Below, piece after piece: positions 36,262 through 44,325 of a stretch of 64,000 nucleotides of DNA. How positions within the stretch are numbered: the first letter of the stretch is position 1; each line of letters begins with the position of its first letter. This stretch comes from Streptomyces lucensis JCM 4490. Its GTDB lineage: Bacteria; Actinomycetota; Actinomycetes; Streptomycetales; Streptomycetaceae. Made by a program: the position numbers and the translations under genes. The notes beneath the pieces were generated by a model. That model made no database searches and was not told the DNA's origin. It saw only the letters and a program-made list of their open reading frames with translations. Where the stretch lies: the NCBI RefSeq assembly GCF_014650035.1, contig NZ_BMUE01000016.1, positions 1 to 64,000 of the forward strand, given 5' to 3'.

Positions 36262-37153
36262 CCAGCTCCTCGTACAGCCCCAGCAGCCCGTCGGCCGTCT
36301 CCCGGCCGGCGGGCAGCAGGGGCCGGCGCACCGGGCCCGCGGGCAGGCCGAGCCGGCCGAGGAGGGCCTTCGCGGTGACCGTGCCCGGCAGGCCCGCGCC
36401 CATCATCGCCTCGATCAGCGGTGTCGCCCTCAGCTGCAGTCGCCTCGCCCGGCCGGTGTCGCCCGCGTCGAAGGCGTCCAGGATCGCGGCCATGTGGGCC
36501 GGTACGGCGTTGCCGACGGTGGTCACACAGCCCGCCGCGCCGACCGCGTACAGCGCGAGGACGTGCTCGTCGCAACCCGCGTAGTACGCCAACTCCGTTC
36601 GCTCCAGCACCTTCTGGGTGCCCAGGAAGTCGTAGGAGCAGTCCTTGACGGCCACGATCCCGGGGTGGCCGGCGAGGCGGATCATCGTCTCCGGCTCGAT
36701 CCGGGTGCCGGTACGGCCCGGGATGTCGTAGACCATCACCGGCAGACCGCTCGCGTCGGCGACTTCGAGGAAGTGGGCGGCCACGGCCTCCTGCGGCGGC
36801 CTGCTGTAGTACGGCGTCACCACCAGCACGCCGTCCGCGCCGGCCTTCTCGGCGGCAAGGGCCAGTTCGGCCGTGTGCCGCGTGTCGGCCGTGCCCACGC
36901 CCGCCACCAGCGCGGCCCGGTCGCCGACCGCCCCGCGGACGGCCGCGATCAGCTCGGTCTTCTCCGCGTCCGTCGTGGTGGGCGACTCGCCCGTCGTGCC
37001 GCTCAGGACCAGTCCGTCGCACCCCTCGGCCACCAGCCGCGCGGCCAGGCCCGCGGCGCCGTCCAGGTCGAGGGCCCCCTCCTCGGTGAACGGCGTGATC
37101 ATCGCGCAGAGCGTGCGGCCGAAGGGCCGCGGGGGGTGCTGTGTGCTCGTCAT
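36248..37153 (-). CDS. dapA: 4-hydroxy-tetrahydrodipicolinate synthase
   Basis: The 301-residue protein has the DapA/NAL-family TIM barrel. GTTGESPTTTDAEK binds pyruvate, YY in VVTPYYSRPPQE supplies the catalytic tyrosine and VAVKDCSYDFLGTQ carries the Schiff-base lysine; YDIPGRTG is the bound loop. It condenses pyruvate and aspartate semialdehyde for lysine and cell-wall diaminopimelate. The lysine is in a VAVKDCS context as in true DapA, but streptomycetes carry several paralogues, so another aldolase role is possible. Its 3' end overlaps the convergent WD40-like gene by 14 bp. A plausible promoter lies 37-65 bp upstream. Confidence 0.85.
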   Translation of the reverse strand: MTSTQHPPRPFGRTLCAMITPFTEEGALDLDGAAGLAARLVAEGCDGLVLSGTTGESPTTTDAEKTELIAAVRGAVGDRAALVAGVGTADTRHTAELALAAEKAGADGVLVVTPYYSRPPQEAVAAHFLEVADASGLPVMVYDIPGRTGTRIEPETMIRLAGHPGIVAVKDCSYDFLGTQKVLERTELAYYAGCDEHVLALYAVGAAGCVTTVGNAVPAHMAAILDAFDAGDTGRARRLQLRATPLIEAMMGAGLPGTVTAKALLGRLGLPAGPVRRPLLPAGRETADGLLGLYEELVSGS

Positions 37154-37189
37154 GGGAGTAGTCTCGCCCCGGCTTCGGTGAAGCTCTAC

Positions 37190-37218
37190 TTAATTCTGCT
37201 ACGTAGTATTGATAAGCA
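37190..37218 (-). promoter_or_regulatory. candidate dapA promoter
   Basis: Read on the minus strand, TTGCTT (37218-37213), a 17-bp spacer containing the palindrome CTACGTAG, then GAATTA (37195-37190). It lies in an unusually AT-rich stretch about 40 bp upstream of the dapA start. Confidence 0.45.
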
Positions 37219-37320
37219 AGGCTGACGCATTCGCCCCATGAGGCGTCGTCCTGTGTCCAACTCGTACCTCATGGGTCACTATGGCCGGAGGGTCACCGAC
37301 GTCAGGTCATGGGAGGCACC

Positions 37321-37461
37321 ATGAAGCTCGGCAAGGCACTGGCCACCGGAGTCGCCGAGGACCGGCCGCTCGTCCAGAAGGAGGAGGCACACCTCCCCGT
37401 CGAACCCGTCCGCACCGAACCGGCCCAGCCGGACCGCGAAGAGGCTCCGGCCGCCCGATGA
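37321..37461 (+). CDS. small hypothetical protein (46 aa)
   Basis: The frame starts at ATG 37321 after GGGAGG and encodes MKLGKALATGVAEDRPLV followed by an acidic, proline-rich tail ending APAAR. Third positions are nearly all G or C, as in real genes. The stop overlaps the ATG of the next gene (ATGA). No domain is recognisable. It opens a small same-strand cluster ending with a DUF3618 protein. Confidence 0.6.
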   Translation: MKLGKALATGVAEDRPLVQKEEAHLPVEPVRTEPAQPDREEAPAAR

Positions 37462-37848
37462 GGCTTCGGCTCCCGGTGGAACGCCCGACGGAGCCGCCGA
37501 CCGGATACAAGATCGCCCACCCGGTGCTGTCCCAGGACGGCACCCGGGCCGGGTTCACCGGCGTGCCGCTGGGCGGCGCGCGTCCTGCTGCCCGTCTGCG
37601 CGGGCTGTGCGCGCAGACGTACCTCGGTCTCGCTCGCCGGGTTCGCCCGGCTGGCCGGAGAGGGACTGCGGGTGATGCCGGGAGCCGGCGCCGGGCCGGG
37701 CCCGGCCGCCGGGCCGGCGCGCGGCGCCGACCCGGGCGTGCCCGAACTCGTGGCCCAGGCGGCACTGTTGCAGGCACGCCTGGACTGGTACCAGACCCAG
37801 CTCGCCCGCCTCGGTGAACGTGGCGCGGCAGACGGCGAGCACGGCTGA
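37458..37848 (+). CDS. hypothetical protein, probably frameshifted (1 bp)
   Basis: The ATG at 37458 opens a frame (MRLRLPVERPTEPPTGYKIA...) with strong GC3 bias up to about 37577. There the bias switches to the next frame, which runs to TGA 37846-37848 and encodes VLLPVCAGCARRRTSVSLAGFARLAGEG... ending VPELVAQAALLQARLDWYQTQLARLGER. In the original frame the rest (to 37817) is arginine-rich low-quality sequence with many A/T third positions. One extra base in the GGCGGCGCGCGTCC run explains it. The rejoined protein is about 129 residues with a CxxC pair and a helical C terminus. I do not recognise the family. It may be a real frameshift or a sequencing error. Confidence 0.6.
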
Positions 37849-37938
37849 ACGCGCTCCTGCCGGGGTACCCGGACACCCTGGTGCGGACCGGGTACCCGGT
37901 CGGCGCGGACGCCGACGCGATAGGGAAAGGGCACACCG

Positions 37939-38598
37939 ATGACGGACAGCACCCCGCAGGGATCGGGCGCCAAGGGCCCCGACGAGCTGCGCCGGCAGGT
38001 CGAGCAGACCAGGAACCAGCTCGGCGACACCGTCGCACAGCTGGTGGAGAAGACCGATGTGAAGGGCCGGGCGCGCGCCCGGGCCGCGGACCTGAGGGAC
38101 AAGGCCGGTGCCATGACCGTCCAGCTGCGCGCGAGCGCCGCGCACGCCGGTCACACCGTGCAGGACAAGGCGGCCAGGACAGGGCACCTGGTGCACGACA
38201 GGGCCGGGCACGCCGGTCATGTCGTCCAGGACCGGGCCAGCCGGGCCGGTCACGCCGTGCAGCACCGGGCCGGGCAGGCCGGCCACGCCGTGCACGACTC
38301 CGTCCCGCGGACGCTGCGTGACACGCTGCGCGCGGCCGGGCGGCATCCGGTGCCGGTTCTGGCCGCCGGCGTGCTGGGGGCGGCCGCCGTCGCGGTGGGC
38401 GTCGCCCGGCGCAGGCCCCCGGAGCCGACGGGAATCGCCCGGTACCGGTACGCGGTGGCGGCGGGCGTCGCTCGCTACAGGCGGGCCATGGCGACGGACA
38501 TCGCCCGGTACAGGCGGGCCATGGATGCGGAGATCGCCCGGTACAGGCGGGCCATGGAGACGGAGATCGCCCGGCGCGGGCGGCACGACCCCTGCTGA
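37939..38598 (+). CDS. DUF3618 membrane protein with two 11-residue repeat arrays
   Basis: The 219-residue protein starts with the DUF3618 motif GPDELRRQVEQTRNQLGDTVAQLVEKTDVKGRAR (13-47). Residues 68-122 are five 11-residue units of the pattern (A/G/S)xxGHxVxDRA; 137-156 is a transmembrane helix (HPVPVLAAGVLGAAAVAVGVA); 165-219 are five further 11-residue units of the pattern xIARYRRAMxx. Eleven-residue periodicity suits long amphipathic helices like those in LEA proteins, synuclein or apolipoproteins. DUF3618 proteins are often found with phage-holin-like membrane stress genes. No function is proven. A strong terminator follows. Confidence 0.82.
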   Translation: MTDSTPQGSGAKGPDELRRQVEQTRNQLGDTVAQLVEKTDVKGRARARAADLRDKAGAMTVQLRASAAHAGHTVQDKAARTGHLVHDRAGHAGHVVQDRASRAGHAVQHRAGQAGHAVHDSVPRTLRDTLRAAGRHPVPVLAAGVLGAAAVAVGVARRRPPEPTGIARYRYAVAAGVARYRRAMATDIARYRRAMDAEIARYRRAMETEIARRGRHDPC

Positions 38599-38643
38599 CC
38601 GCCTCAGGGACACCGCACGGGTCGGTGCGAGGACCGGATGGAC

Positions 38644-38676
38644 GGGGCCGGCCGAACGGTGTGTTCGGCCGGCCCC
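38644..38676. terminator. strong bidirectional terminator
   Basis: A perfect 14-bp stem GGGGCCGGCCGAAC/GTTCGGCCGGCCCC with loop GGTGT lies between the convergent DUF3618 and nuclease genes. Confidence 0.88.
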
Positions 38677-38688
38677 GAACCGATGGAG

Positions 38689-40515
38689 CTACGGACGGAA
38701 CCGCAGCACCTGCGGGTCGTGGTCGCTGATCTGGTCGTTGAACTCCGAGTTGACGTGCACGCTGTCGTACTCGAAGTCGCAGCCGCGCCGGATCGCCGGG
38801 CTGATCAGGATCTGGTCCAGGACCTGCTGGTTGCCCTGGTAGTCATAGGTGTAACGCTCGCTCCTCGGCAGCGACTTGATCGCCGACCACAGCTCGCCGT
38901 CGCCCTCCAGGATCTTCGCGGTCCCGGAGAACTCGAAGTCGTTCATGTCGCCGAGGGCGATGACGTCGGCGTTCTTCTGGACGTCCAGGAGGTTCTTGAC
39001 GAACGCGTGCACCACGGCCGCCTGCGCGTGGCGCTGGACCTCCGAGCTGCGCACCGGCGGCTGGTACTGGGAGGCCAGTCCCTGGTCGCCGCCCTTGGAG
39101 TTGAGGTGGTTGGCGATCACGAAGACCGACTTGCCGCGGAAGACGAACTCGCCGGCCAGCGGCTTGCGGCTGTTCGCCCAGGCCGCGTTCGCCGGGTCGA
39201 TCCGGCCCGGGGAGGCCGTCAGCTGTGCCTTGCCGTGCACCTTGGTGACACCGACCGCGGTGGTCGAGTCGCCGCCCGCGCGGTCCGTGAAGGACACCCG
39301 CTCGGGGTTGAACAGGAACACCTGGCGGATGTTGCCGCCGGGCTCGCCGCCGTCCTGGTCGTTGACCGGGTCGATGGCGCGCCAGTCGTACTTCGGGCCG
39401 CCGGCCGCGACGATCGCGTCGATCAGCTTGGTCACGGTCTGGCTCGCATCGACCGTGCCGTCGTCCTTGGCGCCGTTGTCGTCCTGGATCTCCTCCAGGG
39501 ACACGATGTCCGGCGACTGCAGGTGGTTCACGATCGCGGAGGCGTGCTTGTCGAACGTGGCGTCCGACGGGTCGAGGTTCTCGACGTTGTACGTCGCCAC
39601 CGCCAGCTCGCGGCTCGACTGCCTGCGCGTCGTCTCGCGCTCCAGACCGGCGCTGTCCAGCGTGCCCAGCTTGCTCGCGACGAGGGTGTAGCCGCCGTAC
39701 TGGTTGAAGTCCAGCGGGCCGGTGGTGGCGCCCTCCAGGGTGTCACCGACGTTCGCCTTCGGGAAGTCGGCGGTGGCGCCGAGCGACTGGACCTGCAGCC
39801 GGCCGGTGTTCTGGGACGTGTAGGAGCCGTAGACCGTGCCGCCGCGGCGGTTGCGGTGCTCCCACGGCTTCACGGTGACCCACAGCTCGCTGTACGGGTC
39901 GGTCGCGGTGACCACGCGGGCGTCGGCGACCTGGACGTTCATGCCCTCGAGGGACTCGTAGTAGTCCAGGGCGTACGCCGACGGGTCCAGGGTCAGGCCG
40001 TTGACGGAGCCGGCGGCGGCCGTGTCGCCCTGCGGGGCGTAGGCGTCCGGCACCGCGTCCTCGTCGACCACGACCGGCGCCGGAACGGCGTTGCCGGTGG
40101 AGACGGTGGCGACCGTCGGCTTGGTGATCTCCGTCAGCGACTGGTTGCCGGACGAGGCGCCGCCCGGGACGTACTCGGAGACCGTGCCGGTCACCGTCAC
40201 CGAGTCGCCGACGGCGGCCTTCGGCGTGGAGCCGGTGAAGACGAACACGCCTTCGCTGGTGGCCGGGTTGTCGTCCGGAGCCGCGTCCTGCAGCCAGAAG
40301 CCCTTGGAGGAGCCGTAGGTGCGGACGGCCGTGACGATGCCGGGCACGTCCGTGACCTTCTGCCCGGCGAACGGCGATATCCGGGTCGTGCCCTGGATGT
40401 CGTGGACGCGCACCGACTCGGCGTGCGCGGGGGAAGTGAGGACGACGGCGGACGCCGCGCTGCAGACGGCGGCGACGGTGAGCGCGGCGAGGCGCGCGGA
40501 AGACCTGCTCGGCAA
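38689..40515 (-). CDS. secreted endonuclease/exonuclease/phosphatase-family nuclease (ExeM/NucH-like)
   Basis: The 608-residue precursor (from TTG 40515, GGAGGG seven bases upstream) has a Sec signal ending SPAHA|ESVR. An OB-fold/Ig-like nuclease-associated region follows (about 40-290, VPGIVTAVRTYGSSKGFWLQD...). The C-terminal DNase I-like domain (about 300-608) has VATYNVENLD, SLEEIQDDNG, IANHLNSKG, LGDMNDFEFSG and the final ISDHDPQVLRFRP. These provide the metal and catalytic residues of EEP nucleases. It probably degrades extracellular DNA for phosphate. A single GTTCACTCGGC unit resembling half a PHO box lies about 90 bp upstream (40604-40614). Confidence 0.87.
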   Translation of the reverse strand: MPSRSSARLAALTVAAVCSAASAVVLTSPAHAESVRVHDIQGTTRISPFAGQKVTDVPGIVTAVRTYGSSKGFWLQDAAPDDNPATSEGVFVFTGSTPKAAVGDSVTVTGTVSEYVPGGASSGNQSLTEITKPTVATVSTGNAVPAPVVVDEDAVPDAYAPQGDTAAAGSVNGLTLDPSAYALDYYESLEGMNVQVADARVVTATDPYSELWVTVKPWEHRNRRGGTVYGSYTSQNTGRLQVQSLGATADFPKANVGDTLEGATTGPLDFNQYGGYTLVASKLGTLDSAGLERETTRRQSSRELAVATYNVENLDPSDATFDKHASAIVNHLQSPDIVSLEEIQDDNGAKDDGTVDASQTVTKLIDAIVAAGGPKYDWRAIDPVNDQDGGEPGGNIRQVFLFNPERVSFTDRAGGDSTTAVGVTKVHGKAQLTASPGRIDPANAAWANSRKPLAGEFVFRGKSVFVIANHLNSKGGDQGLASQYQPPVRSSEVQRHAQAAVVHAFVKNLLDVQKNADVIALGDMNDFEFSGTAKILEGDGELWSAIKSLPRSERYTYDYQGNQQVLDQILISPAIRRGCDFEYDSVHVNSEFNDQISDHDPQVLRFRP

Positions 40516-40782
40516 GGAAATCCCTCCGGGGACGTGACGATGCGCCGGGACGAGGGTGGAACGGGAGCGTGTGGGGCCCGTAGCCCTCAGTGACGCCCGT
40601 AGAGCCGAGTGAACAGTTGTCCCCCCAACTTCTACGCGCGTCAATGTCCTGCCTGAGCCCGGGAGTTGTCAAGGTTTCGGCCAGGTGCGGCCCCCGGCGG
40701 GGAGATGAACCGGGCGGCATGGGTGGAAATCCGTCTAGGCTGAGCGGCTGAGCCCGTTTCACGGTCCGAGGAGAACCAGCCG

Positions 40783-42210
40783 ATGTCAGACAGCTCCCCC
40801 CTGCCGCCCGTTCGGCTGCACCCCGAAGCGGAGCTGGCGCGCGCCGCGCTGTCCACGCCGGTGCTCTCCCGCGCCGCCCGTCTCGCCCGCTGGGCCGGAT
40901 CCGGAACCCGCGTGGACGCCGGCGGCGGACTGGTCGACGAACAGCTTCCGGACGCCGCCGGACTCCTCGGGCTGAGCGGCGACGACGCCGCCGCCTGCGC
41001 GAGCGAGGCCTGGCGGGTCGCCGTGGACGCGGGCCTGGTCGAGATCGTGGACGAGGACGCCGGGACGGTCCGGGCCGGGGCCGCGCTGGCCCGGCTCACC
41101 GGTGGCTCCCCGCACGACGTGCTCACCGTGTGGCTCGCCGCCCTGGAGACGATCGTGGCGGACGCGAGCGTGCCCGACCTGGACGATCTGGTCGACGCCC
41201 TGGACGAGGGCGGACAGGTCGATTTCTCGTCACTCGACTGGGACCCGGAGGCCGAGGCGGACTTCCTCGACGGAGTCCTCGGCAACCTCTACCTGCTGAC
41301 CGTCAGTGAGGACGGCCCCGGCGAGGCGGCGGTCCCGCTGCCCGCCCTGGCCGCGTCGGTGATCGTGCCGGACGGCATGGGCGAGCCCAGCAACGACGTC
41401 CTGGAACAGGTCTCCGACGCGATGATGCGGCTCGACGACCAGTTCCGGATGCTGGAGCCGATCGGGCTGGTCGAGTACCAGCCGGTGGACGAGGCGCTGA
41501 TGGCCGACGCCGACGAGGAGCCCGCCGCCCCGGTGGACGACACCGACGTCTCCCGCTACGGCATGGTGCGCCTCACCCCGCTCGGCGTCTACGGGCTGCG
41601 GACGCGGCTGCTGGAAGCCGGCGTCACGGCGCCCGCCGTCGGTGAACTCGTCGACAAGGGCGCGGACGCGCTGCTCGACGGCACGGCGGGCTTCGGGCAG
41701 GCCGCTGCCCGGGCCGAGACCGAGCAGTGGCTGGCCCGACGAGAATCACTGGCCGCCGCACGGGAGTTGCTGGCGGCGGCGCGCGGAGCGGACGCCGGGG
41801 CGCCGCTGCGCAGGCTGCGCTGCCAGCAGGCGCTGTCGCTGGTGGGCCCGGAGGCCGAGCCGGCGCTGCGGGAGGTCCTCGACGATCCCGAACTGGGCGG
41901 TCTCGCCCGGGTGTGGCTGAGCGAACGGGGCGCCGCCGAGGTGCCGGCGCCCTCGCCGGAGCTGGTCTTCTGGCTGACCATCGACACGGTCGCCGCGCAG
42001 TTGCAGGCCGAGGGGAACTCGGACGAGCTGCAGGCGCTGGTGGAGGGGCTCGCCGAGCAGCACAGCGGGTTCTTCGCCGCGGCCTGGCGGGTGGGCCATC
42101 CCGCCACCGCGGACGTGCTGGAGGCGATGGGCCGGCTGCACCCCGACAGGAAGGTGGCCAAGGAGGCCCGCAAGGCCGCGTTCAAGGCGCGCTCCCAGCA
42201 AGGGAGTTGA
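40783..42210 (+). CDS. conserved hypothetical protein (475 aa)
   Basis: A 475-residue acidic, soluble, mostly helical protein (MSDSSPLPPVRLHPEAELARAAL...). The middle (about 120-290) contains many Asp/Glu residues (LDDLVDALDEGGQVDFSSLDWDPEAEADF, RLDDQFRMLEPIGLVEY) and a winged-helix-like RLTPLGVYGLRTRLLEAG. The C-terminal 130 residues look like HEAT-type helices (ALSLVGPEAEPALREVLDDPELGGLARVWL ... ATADVLEAMGRLHPDRKVAKEARKAAFKARSQ). I recognise it as a conserved streptomycete protein without assigned function. Start ATG 40783 is preceded by GAGGAGAA. No operon partner is seen. Confidence 0.75.
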   Translation: MSDSSPLPPVRLHPEAELARAALSTPVLSRAARLARWAGSGTRVDAGGGLVDEQLPDAAGLLGLSGDDAAACASEAWRVAVDAGLVEIVDEDAGTVRAGAALARLTGGSPHDVLTVWLAALETIVADASVPDLDDLVDALDEGGQVDFSSLDWDPEAEADFLDGVLGNLYLLTVSEDGPGEAAVPLPALAASVIVPDGMGEPSNDVLEQVSDAMMRLDDQFRMLEPIGLVEYQPVDEALMADADEEPAAPVDDTDVSRYGMVRLTPLGVYGLRTRLLEAGVTAPAVGELVDKGADALLDGTAGFGQAAARAETEQWLARRESLAAARELLAAARGADAGAPLRRLRCQQALSLVGPEAEPALREVLDDPELGGLARVWLSERGAAEVPAPSPELVFWLTIDTVAAQLQAEGNSDELQALVEGLAEQHSGFFAAAWRVGHPATADVLEAMGRLHPDRKVAKEARKAAFKARSQQGS

Positions 42211-42304
42211 CGGACCCGGCTGGCGGCGGACGCGATCGGTGCGCGGCCGGGCCGCGGTGCGGTGCACACGGGTTCGCGAACCCGGGCCCGTGAAGTAGCA
42301 CTGC

Positions 42305-42326
42305 GTTCAACTGCCGTTCAGAAGTG
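42305..42326 (+). promoter_or_regulatory. PHO box (PhoP direct repeat) upstream of phoX
   Basis: Two adjacent 11-bp units, GTTCAACTGCC and GTTCAGAAGTG, start with the GTTCA core and match the direct-repeat-unit layout of Streptomyces PhoP operators. They lie 70-91 bp upstream of the phosphatase start, so phosphate-starvation control is expected. Confidence 0.7.
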
Positions 42327-42395
42327 GACGGGAACGTGTGCGCCGAACCGAGGCCCCCCACCCTCCACGGCACCGACACCGTCACAGGAGACACC

Positions 42396-43847
42396 ATGCC
42401 GCTCACCCGCAGGGACTTCGCCAGAAAATCCGCGATCACCGGTGCCGGGGTCGCCCTCGCGGGCAGCGTCGGCGCGCTCGCCACCGCGCCGAACGCCCTC
42501 GCGTCCACGGAGACCGACGCCGAGGGCGTGGACGGCGCGCCGGCGCACGGCCACCACGGCGTCGGCTACGGACCGCTGCTCCCCGACCCGGACGGCATCC
42601 TCGCCCTGCCCGAGGGCTTCGAGTACCGGATCATCACCTACAGCGGCCGGACCACGCTGGAGTCCGGCGAGTTCACCCCGTCCAACCACGACGGCACCGC
42701 CACCTTCGACGGCCCCCGCGGTACCACCCTCCTCGTCAACAACCACGAACTGGCCGGCGCCCGCGCCCAGTGGCCGCACCCGGTGCCGCTCACCGAGGGC
42801 CTCGTCTACGACCCGGCGGCGGCCGGCGGCTGCACCGTCGTCGAGGTCCGCCGCGGCGGCGAGGTCGCCGAGTGGGTCGGCATCGCCGGCACCGCCACCA
42901 ACTGCGCGGGTGGCAGGACCCCGTGGGGCACCTGGCTGACCTGTGAGGAGACCGAGGACAAGGCCGGTAAGAACGGCTTCACCAAGGACCACGGCTACGT
43001 CTTCGAGGTCGACCCTGAGGACCGGCGGGCCAACCGCGACCCGAAGCCGATCAAGGCGCTCGGCCGCTACGCCCACGAGGCCGTCGTCGTCGACCCCAAG
43101 CGCGGCCACCTCTTCCTCACCGAGGACGCGTCCGGCCCCAACGGCCTGCTCTACCGCTGGACCCCGCCGGAGGGCTTCCGCCACGGCCGCGGCCGGCTGC
43201 GCACCCTCGCCGACGACGCCGGCGTGCTCCAGGCCTTCAAGTGCTTCGACTCCGGGGGCCAGTTCGTGGACGACCTGTCCCGCGCCACGAAGACCGGCAC
43301 CGTCTACGGCGTCGACTGGGTGGACGTCCCCGACCGCGACGCCCGGACCGTCTCCGTGCGCAAGCAGTTCACCGACGGCCAGGTCACCCGCGCCCGCAAG
43401 CTGGAGGGCATGTGGTGGGGTGACGGCGGCGCCTACATCGTCTCCTCCTTCGCCCGCGCGGAGAGCCCCGTCCAGCACGACGGGCAGGTCTGGTTCTACG
43501 ACCCCAAGCGCCGCACTCTGACCCTCAAGGTCCTGCTCGGCGTGAACCCCGCCCCGGCCGCGGACGGCGCCTTCGACGGGCCCGACAACATCACGGTCTC
43601 CCCGTACGGCGGCCTGGTCATCGCCGAGGACGGCGAGGGCGTCCAGCACCTGTTCGGGGCCACCGACAGCGGCCGCACCTACCCGATCGCCCGCAACGAG
43701 CTGAACATCGGCACCGACGAGGCGCCCGAGTACAGCGAGTTCACCGGCGTCACCTTCTCGCCCGACGGCCGCACCCTGTTCGCCAACATCCAGACGCCGG
43801 GCATCATGCTGGCCATCACGGGGCCCTGGAAGCGGCAGAAGCGGTAA
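42396..43847 (+). CDS. phoX: PhoX-family secreted alkaline phosphatase (DUF839), Tat-exported
   Basis: The 483-residue precursor has a twin-arginine signal (LTRRDFARKSAITGAGVALAGSVGALATAPNALA). The body has the PhoX/DUF839 beta-propeller patterns LPEGFEYRIITYSGR, TTLLVNNHEL, GRTPWGTWLTCEETE, KALGRYAHEAVVVDP and PDNITVSPYGGLVIAEDGEG. PhoX enzymes need calcium and iron, and the Tat route exports them folded. ATG 42396 follows AGGAG. The PHO box upstream and the secreted nuclease 2 kb away fit a phosphate-scavenging role. Some DUF839 proteins lack phosphatase activity, so the exact activity is inferred. Confidence 0.87.
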   Translation: MPLTRRDFARKSAITGAGVALAGSVGALATAPNALASTETDAEGVDGAPAHGHHGVGYGPLLPDPDGILALPEGFEYRIITYSGRTTLESGEFTPSNHDGTATFDGPRGTTLLVNNHELAGARAQWPHPVPLTEGLVYDPAAAGGCTVVEVRRGGEVAEWVGIAGTATNCAGGRTPWGTWLTCEETEDKAGKNGFTKDHGYVFEVDPEDRRANRDPKPIKALGRYAHEAVVVDPKRGHLFLTEDASGPNGLLYRWTPPEGFRHGRGRLRTLADDAGVLQAFKCFDSGGQFVDDLSRATKTGTVYGVDWVDVPDRDARTVSVRKQFTDGQVTRARKLEGMWWGDGGAYIVSSFARAESPVQHDGQVWFYDPKRRTLTLKVLLGVNPAPAADGAFDGPDNITVSPYGGLVIAEDGEGVQHLFGATDSGRTYPIARNELNIGTDEAPEYSEFTGVTFSPDGRTLFANIQTPGIMLAITGPWKRQKR

Positions 43848-43884
43848 TCAATTCATTCGCGCGACCCGCGGCCGTCCTCCTAGG

Positions 43885-44045
43885 GTGATGCACGTCCAGG
43901 TGCGACAGGCAGGACCTACTTCCGCTGATAACGGGGAGGCCGCGGGTTCGAATCCCGCCACCGGTACGACAGGCCGGTGTAGCTCAGGGGCAGAGCACCA
44001 ACACGTCGGTTCCGCCGCCCTCGGTCTCTGGACACACGAACTCAC
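43885..44045 (+). ncRNA. Y RNA 1, tRNA-mimicking (YrlA-like)
   Basis: The tRNA parts are present in circularly permuted order. First an anticodon-type 5' strand CGGGG (43932-43936). Then a T arm (GCGGG 43942-43946, loop TTCGAAT, CCCGC 43954-43958), followed by the acceptor 3' strand CACCGGT (43959-43965) and a 7-nt loop. Then come the acceptor 5' strand GCCGGTG (43973-43979, seven pairs including one G-U), T-A and a D arm (GCTC 43982-43985, GAGC 43993-43996). The strand TTCCG (44010-44014) pairs with CGGGG. Outside lies a Ro-type stem GTCCAG (43894-43899) with CTGGAC (44028-44033), with outer GTGA/TCAC possible. This is the YrlA plan, placed upstream of the Ro60-like gene. Transcript ends are estimated from pairing. 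Confidence 0.82.
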
Positions 44046-44127
44046 GCACCTCCCGGTGCGAGGCGACGGCTGCTTCTCCGCCAGGAGATCACCACCGTTG
44101 CCGGCCCGACCTCGGGAGGCGTGGCAC

Positions 44128-44280
44128 ATGGTGGGTGTCCGGTGCGCAGGCAGCGGTTACTCCATCGGATCGGACGGTTGCGGGTTCGAGTCCCGTCGAC
44201 GACCACTGGGTCGGTGTAGCTCAATCGGCAGAGCATCCGGAAAAGTCCGTCGCCGACCTCGGTTCTCGGGCACCCTCCAT
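44128..44280 (+). ncRNA. Y RNA 2, tRNA-mimicking (YrlA-like)
   Basis: The outer Ro-type stem pairs ATGG-T-GGGTGTCCG (44128-44141) with CGGGCACCC-T-CCAT (44267-44280): 13 pairs with one T-T mismatch. Inside are an anticodon-type stem CGGAC (44171-44175)/GTCCG (44245-44249), a T arm (GCGGG, loop TTCGAGT 44185-44191, CCCGT) and an acceptor 3' strand CGACGACC (44197-44204). A four-base ACTG loop leads to its partner (44209-44216; one mismatch), then a D arm GCTC (44219-44222)/GAGC (44231-44234). It is paralogous to Y RNA 1 (shared CAGGCAG, TCGGT and arm order), with compensating changes in paired positions. It ends 46 bp before the rsr start. No U-rich terminator is visible. Confidence 0.85.
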
Positions 44281-44325
44281 TTGCCGCGCTCTCCCGGACA
44301 CGACACGAATTCGGGGGAATTCACC

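Noticed and set aside
43942..44235. Two tRNA genes (T-loop and D-arm sequences found)
   Set aside because: The 3' half precedes the 5' half in each copy, the acceptor is closed by a short loop, and there is no normal anticodon loop. A Y RNA with tRNA mimicry explains all parts; real tRNAs do not.
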